Source of the DNA: Acetobacterium bakii
GTDB taxonomy: Bacteria; Bacillota; Clostridia; Eubacteriales; Eubacteriaceae
Assembly (NCBI RefSeq): GCF_001263355.1
Contig: NZ_LGYO01000012.1
Location: 43,464 to 107,463 of the forward strand
Reading direction: 5' to 3'
DNA: 64,000 nucleotides
Positions 61,089 through 64,000 of the stretch are shown here, one piece after another. Position 1 is the stretch's first letter. Every line of letters starts with the position of its first letter. Both the position numbers and the translations under genes were made by a program. The notes beneath the pieces are model-generated. The model was not told the DNA's origin. It made no database searches and saw nothing but the letters and a program-made list of their open reading frames with translations.

Positions 61089-61107
61089 CACGATTTTATA
61101 AATCGTG
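61089..61107. terminator. Hairpin after the last polysaccharide gene
   Basis: CACGATTT pairs with AAATCGTG. No T-run follows, so it is a weak terminator or the end of a mobile element. GACGGTGCCTGTGAAACC lies just upstream and recurs as GACGGTGCCTGTCAC at 63038. Confidence 0.4.
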
Positions 61108-61194
61108 AATGAATATTGTGTTTGTCAATTGAAAAGTTTAGCGTTGGGGGTGCGGACATAATCCTGGACTTAGTATAATACCAGGAGGTATCAC

Positions 61195-61335
61195 ATGAAA
61201 GCTGTCAAATTGCTTATTCAATACGATATGAGTTACTCTACCGTAGTTCGTGAGTTGGGCTATCCTTCCAAAGAAGCTCTTTGGTGTTTTAGGGATGGAA
61301 GTTTGTCAAGAAACGGCTCGCTTGCAATGCCGTGA
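61195..61335 (+). pseudogene. 5' fragment of an IS3-type transposase orfA
   Basis: 46 codons from ATG 61195 (AGGAGG upstream). KAVKLLIQYDMSYSTVVREL with GYPSKEAL is the helix-turn-helix of IS3-family OrfA. It leaves the family after about 30 residues (RDGSLSRNGSLAMP then stop); no orfB follows. Upstream GTTGGGGGTGCGGACATAAT looks like the element's left end. Confidence 0.8.
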
Positions 61336-61383
61336 ATAGCCATATATAATGCCAGTATCAACTGGCATGGAGGTGAAGAAAAA

Positions 61384-61432
61384 GCACCCCAATACGACTA
61401 TATCCGACAAGATTGCCGCCGTACTGGGGTGC
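61384..61432. repeat. Long imperfect hairpin in the mobile-element zone
   Basis: GCACCCCAATACG pairs with CGTACTGGGGTGC (12 of 13, the odd pair being a wobble) over a 23-base loop. An in-frame 23-residue peptide starting at 61368 (MEVKKKHPNTTISDK) spans it. It may be the end of an IS or a remnant of one. Confidence 0.45.
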
Positions 61433-61465
61433 CCCTAAAACATGATAATAATATCACAGTACGAG

Positions 61466-61943
61466 ATGATTTTCAATAACGAACAACAGATTTTTTATCA
61501 GGAGTAAAGAAGATTCGATCTGTCCCTATTGTGACGGTTCACTCATGGTCAAAGACAGCCGCAACCGGCATTGCCGCAATGGCAAAGGCGATCGGCTTGA
61601 ATTAAGGATCCGACGGCTGAAATGCCGGTCCTGTGGGAAAATCCATACCGAACTGCCGGATTTTCTGCAGCCCTTCAAGCATTATGTCTCGCAGGTGATT
61701 GAGGACGTTTTGGATCAGGCCACCACCAGCTGCCCGGCGGAAGGTTCGACCATTAGGCGATGGAAACAGTGGTTTAGCCAGGCGACTGCAACGATCAATG
61801 GCATTCTGATGGCGATCGGACTCTTTTTTCACCGGACGGCCATCCCACTGATGGAGCCCACTTCTTTACTCCAATCCCTGCGCAATACCGGACCCGGATG
61901 GTTAAAGAAAGCCATGCGCCAGCTTGCCAATTCCGGGAATTAA
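61466..61943 (+). pseudogene. Zinc-ribbon DUF6431-type protein of a transposon, frameshifted near its start
   Basis: The body (CPYCDGSLMVKDSRNRHCRN, LKCRSCGKIHTELPDFLQPF, then CPAEGSTIRRWKQW) is the DUF6431 type found beside DDE integrases. The frame of the body is open from about 61510, with ATG at 61545, which would remove the first CxxC. In another frame, MIFNNEQQIFYQE starts at 61466 and meets a stop at 61505. The expected protein joins these two pieces, so a frameshift near 61503 is likely. Probably inactive, or a shorter protein from 61545. Confidence 0.65.
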
Positions 61944-62046
61944 GCCATATTCTCAAAAAAAAGAGACACACCTGCTTTGCATTTTGTCCAGAGGACAGGC
62001 ATAGTATACTTTCATTATCTCATCAAGAATGAAAGGAGCCATGCTC

Positions 62047-62991
62047 ATGAATACGGAAACAAAACGAGACGATATTGCGGCCAAGCGATTGATGTATATC
62101 ACCCCACTCCTGGAGGAGGGCCTGGATCCGGCTAAGATCACCGCATTAAAAAATGACATCAGTCAAAAAGAGGGCACCTCCCCACGCTCACTGGGGCGGT
62201 ACATTGCCGCCTATCAAAAGGAAGGGTTTGAAGGACTCAAGCCGAAAACCGGCAAGCGCCGGAATGCCCACACCCTGCCACCCAATTATGATGTGGTGGT
62301 TGAGCAGGCCATTATTCTGCGGCGGGAACTGCCGTCAAGGAGTGTGCCCCAGATTATCACGATCCTGGAAATGGAAGGCTATGCCAAACCGGGCGACCTC
62401 AAGCGCAGCACGCTCCAGGGGCATCTGCAGAAAAATGGCTATGCATCGAAACAGATGAAACTGTATCGGCAGAAAGGCAGTGCCTCCCGCCGGTTTCAAA
62501 AGAAACACCGCGGCATGCTGTACCAGGGCGATATTAAGTACGGCCCGTACCTGCCGATTGGTAAAAACGGCAAGCCCAAACAGGTTTACCTGTCCGCCTT
62601 CATTGACGATGCCACCCGGTACATCGTTCATGCCAAGTTTTACGACAACCAGAAGGTCGATATCATTGAAGACAGCCTGCGCAGTGCCCTGATGCAGTAC
62701 GGCAAACCCGATGCCATTTACGTTGATAATGGCAAGCAGTACCGCTCCACCTGGCTCACCAACGCCTGTGCCAAGCTCGATATCCGGCTGTGTTATGCCA
62801 AACCATACCATCCCGAGGGGAAAGGGAAAATAGAAGTCTTTAACCGCTATCTGGATGCTTTTCTCGCCGAAGCGGCCCTGTCAAAGCCAAAAACATTGGA
62901 TCATTTAAACCAGATGCTCGATGACTGGATCAGTGCTTATTACCAAAGGGCTCGGTGCCTGACACCAACTTATAAACTTGTTGCGACTTAG
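62047..62991 (+). pseudogene. DDE (rve-type) integrase/transposase, 3' truncated
   Basis: 314 codons from ATG 62047 (AAAGGAG at 62031-62037). N-terminal helix-turn-helix (GTSPRSLGRYIAAYQKEGFE), then the DDE core: YQGDIKYGPYLP, AIYVDNGKQYR, HPEGKGKIEVFNR, so all three acidic residues are there. After LDDWISAYYQ (near 62946) the frame runs into unrelated sequence (RARCLTPTYKLVAT, stop), and the C-terminal domain is missing. Composition is GC-rich against the AT-rich island. Partner of the ATPase at 63362, now on the other strand. Confidence 0.85.
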
Positions 62992-63060
62992 CTGGAATGG
63001 TCATTTAAATATTGTCTTCGGCAAGTAGGTAGATTTGACGGTGCCTGTCACTTAACTTGA
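62947..63060. repeat. Junction with GGTGCCTG repeats
   Basis: CTCGGTGCCTGACACCAACT (62951 on) marks where the integrase breaks off. TTGACGGTGCCTGTCACTTA (63036 on) is a second GGTGCCTG-type palindrome, also present at 61046. These short GGTGCCTG/CAGGCACC signals look like remnants of element ends. Confidence 0.5.
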
Positions 63061-63165
63061 TAATTCCAGTAGCTTAAATGGAATTTAGTTCGCATTTGGA
63101 AGATATAGCGACGAACTAAAAGAACTTTTCACATAACTTATTGACAAAGAAAGGTGCATTTTAAA

Positions 63166-63232
63166 ATGAATATACTAGTTACCGGAGGAGCAGGTTATAT
63201 TGGCTCCCATACTTGTCTTGCACTGCTAGATG
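63166..63232 (+). pseudogene. galE: 5' fragment of UDP-glucose 4-epimerase gene (galE)
   Basis: ATG 63166 has AAAGG upstream. The translation NILVTGGAGYIGSHTCLALL is the unmistakable GalE N-terminus with its NAD loop. After Asp (about codon 23) the sequence turns into mobile-element DNA and a stop follows at about 63318. The rest of galE is not in the window. Confidence 0.85.
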
Positions 63233-63361
63233 TAATAGCTATCTATCGTTGTCCTGAAACAGTCATGCCCATTTGCCAGAAACAGCCAAATATCATGCCT
63301 CATCCGTGCTGTTATTAAGCCATAATGCGTTGACACCATGGCTTATGGATAAGAACTTTGT

Positions 63362-63988
63362 TTATGGCAATTCGCCGTCGATCACCAGCTTTATCATATG
63401 ATCATCGATGATCTTTTTGGCTCTTTGAGCCGCGTACATCAGGGCGTGCGTTCCGACCTTGTTGATGGCTCGGGCTGAACCCGCGGAGTACTGGTAGATT
63501 TCATCCATGGCCTTTTCGGTAAAGATTTCATGGGTGCAGCCGCTGTAGTCTAAATGCCGTTTCATGTATTCCCCGGTTTGGGCCCGGTCAAACTGCGGAA
63601 GTTCACATTTGATATCAATGCGCTGGCGGATGGCAGCGTACTGATGGAGCCTAAGCTTGTCCCAGAGTTCATTCTGCCCGACCAGAATCAGGGCCATGGG
63701 ACTCATCGAATCCATTTTATAGTTGAGCAGAAAGCGGATTTCTTCGAGGGTTTCTTTGGCCAGCAGATGGGCTTCATCAATGATGGTTACCACCTGCTTT
63801 TGATGCACGCCCCGGATGATTTCAATTTCCTTATGCAGCTGACGCTTGGCATCGCCCCGGTAAAATTTCGATTCAATCCCCAGCTGATCCAGCAGCCCTT
63901 TGTAAAACCACCGGGGGGTCAGCTTGGAATCGGAGAGATACAAAACGGTATAGTGATCCTGACTCAGTGACTCGGTCAGCTGAATATT
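63362..63988 (-). pseudogene. ExeA/TniB-type AAA ATPase of a transposon, 5' truncated
   Basis: About 208 codons on the minus strand. VVTIIDEAHLLAKETLEEIR (Walker B), LILVGQNELWDKLRLHQYAA, IRQRIDIKCELPQFDRAQTG and YSAGSARAINKVGTHALMY are ExeA-type. The frame is closed by a stop at 63989-63991, just before IQLTESLSQDHYTVLYLSD, so the N-terminal domain with Walker A is absent at this locus. Downstream on the minus strand, GTTTCTGGCAAATGGGCATG and GACTGTTTCAGGACAACG may be the element's end, abutting the galE fragment. Confidence 0.8.
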
Positions 63989-64000
63989 TCACGCTAATGA

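Overview
The window looks like chromosome of an Acetobacterium-type acetogen (Firmicutes, Clostridia). The strongest clue is the gene order hydC-hydD-hydE-hydB-hydA1 (21275-26292), the layout of the electron-bifurcating [FeFe] hydrogenase of Acetobacterium woodii. The murB-php-rapZ-yvcK-whiA block, the WhiA/YvcK/RapZ set itself and DUF1659/DUF2922 also point to Firmicutes. Names are assigned by reading the translated sequences; no database search was run.

Layout. (1) 1-4427: tail of a bacterial microcompartment (BMC) operon: a C-terminal fragment with a Rho-N/SAP-like end, a CoA-acylating aldehyde dehydrogenase, a hexameric shell protein, an EutT-type cobalamin adenosyltransferase, a PduL phosphotransacylase and an Eut-type protein of unknown role. 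The signature enzyme lies outside the window, so ethanolamine and 1,2-propanediol both remain possible. (2) 4504-10614: a DMT-family transporter, a small winged-helix protein, an APC permease and a 993-residue chemoreceptor. (3) 10807-17515: dxr (minus strand), an iron-type alcohol dehydrogenase and a YhaO/YhaN (SbcD/SbcC-like) pair, separated by large palindromic repeats. (4) 17624-26292: a probable hydrogen/redox-sensing module (DRTGG protein, HATPase, sensory-type [FeFe] hydrogenase, second DRTGG protein, PHP protein) directly upstream of the bifurcating hydrogenase genes. (5) 26376-34743: recD2, comF, then murB, php, rapZ, yvcK, whiA. (6) 34926-61029: a large surface-polysaccharide locus. 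It has a membrane 4,6-dehydratase, a CpsB-like phosphatase, a phosphoglycosyl transferase with an SDR partner, several glycosyltransferases, an EpsG-type polymerase, a Wzx-type flippase, CapE-CapF-CapG for UDP-N-acetyl-L-fucosamine, and RfbF-RfbG-RfbH plus an SDR for a CDP-3,6-dideoxyhexose. A minus-strand sigma-factor gene and a DUF1659/DUF2922 pair sit inside this stretch. From about 41.4 kb to 61 kb the DNA is visibly richer in A+T, except for capE/capF, which suggests horizontal acquisition. (7) 61030-64000: a graveyard of mobile elements: an IS3-type fragment, a zinc-ribbon/DDE/ExeA-ATPase element broken into opposite orientations, and a galE gene cut after about 22 codons.

The most unusual non-coding content is at least four families of intergenic palindromic repeats (called A-D here), about 60-170 bp long, with nested stems. 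They recur between unrelated genes through the first 40 kb and are not seen in the AT-rich polysaccharide island. No transposase is attached to them.

The most interesting gene group is the sensory-hydrogenase module next to hydCDEBA. Its H-cluster domain keeps the four cluster cysteines but has Ala where catalytic enzymes have the proton-transfer Cys, and two AT-rich dyads lie just upstream of hydC.
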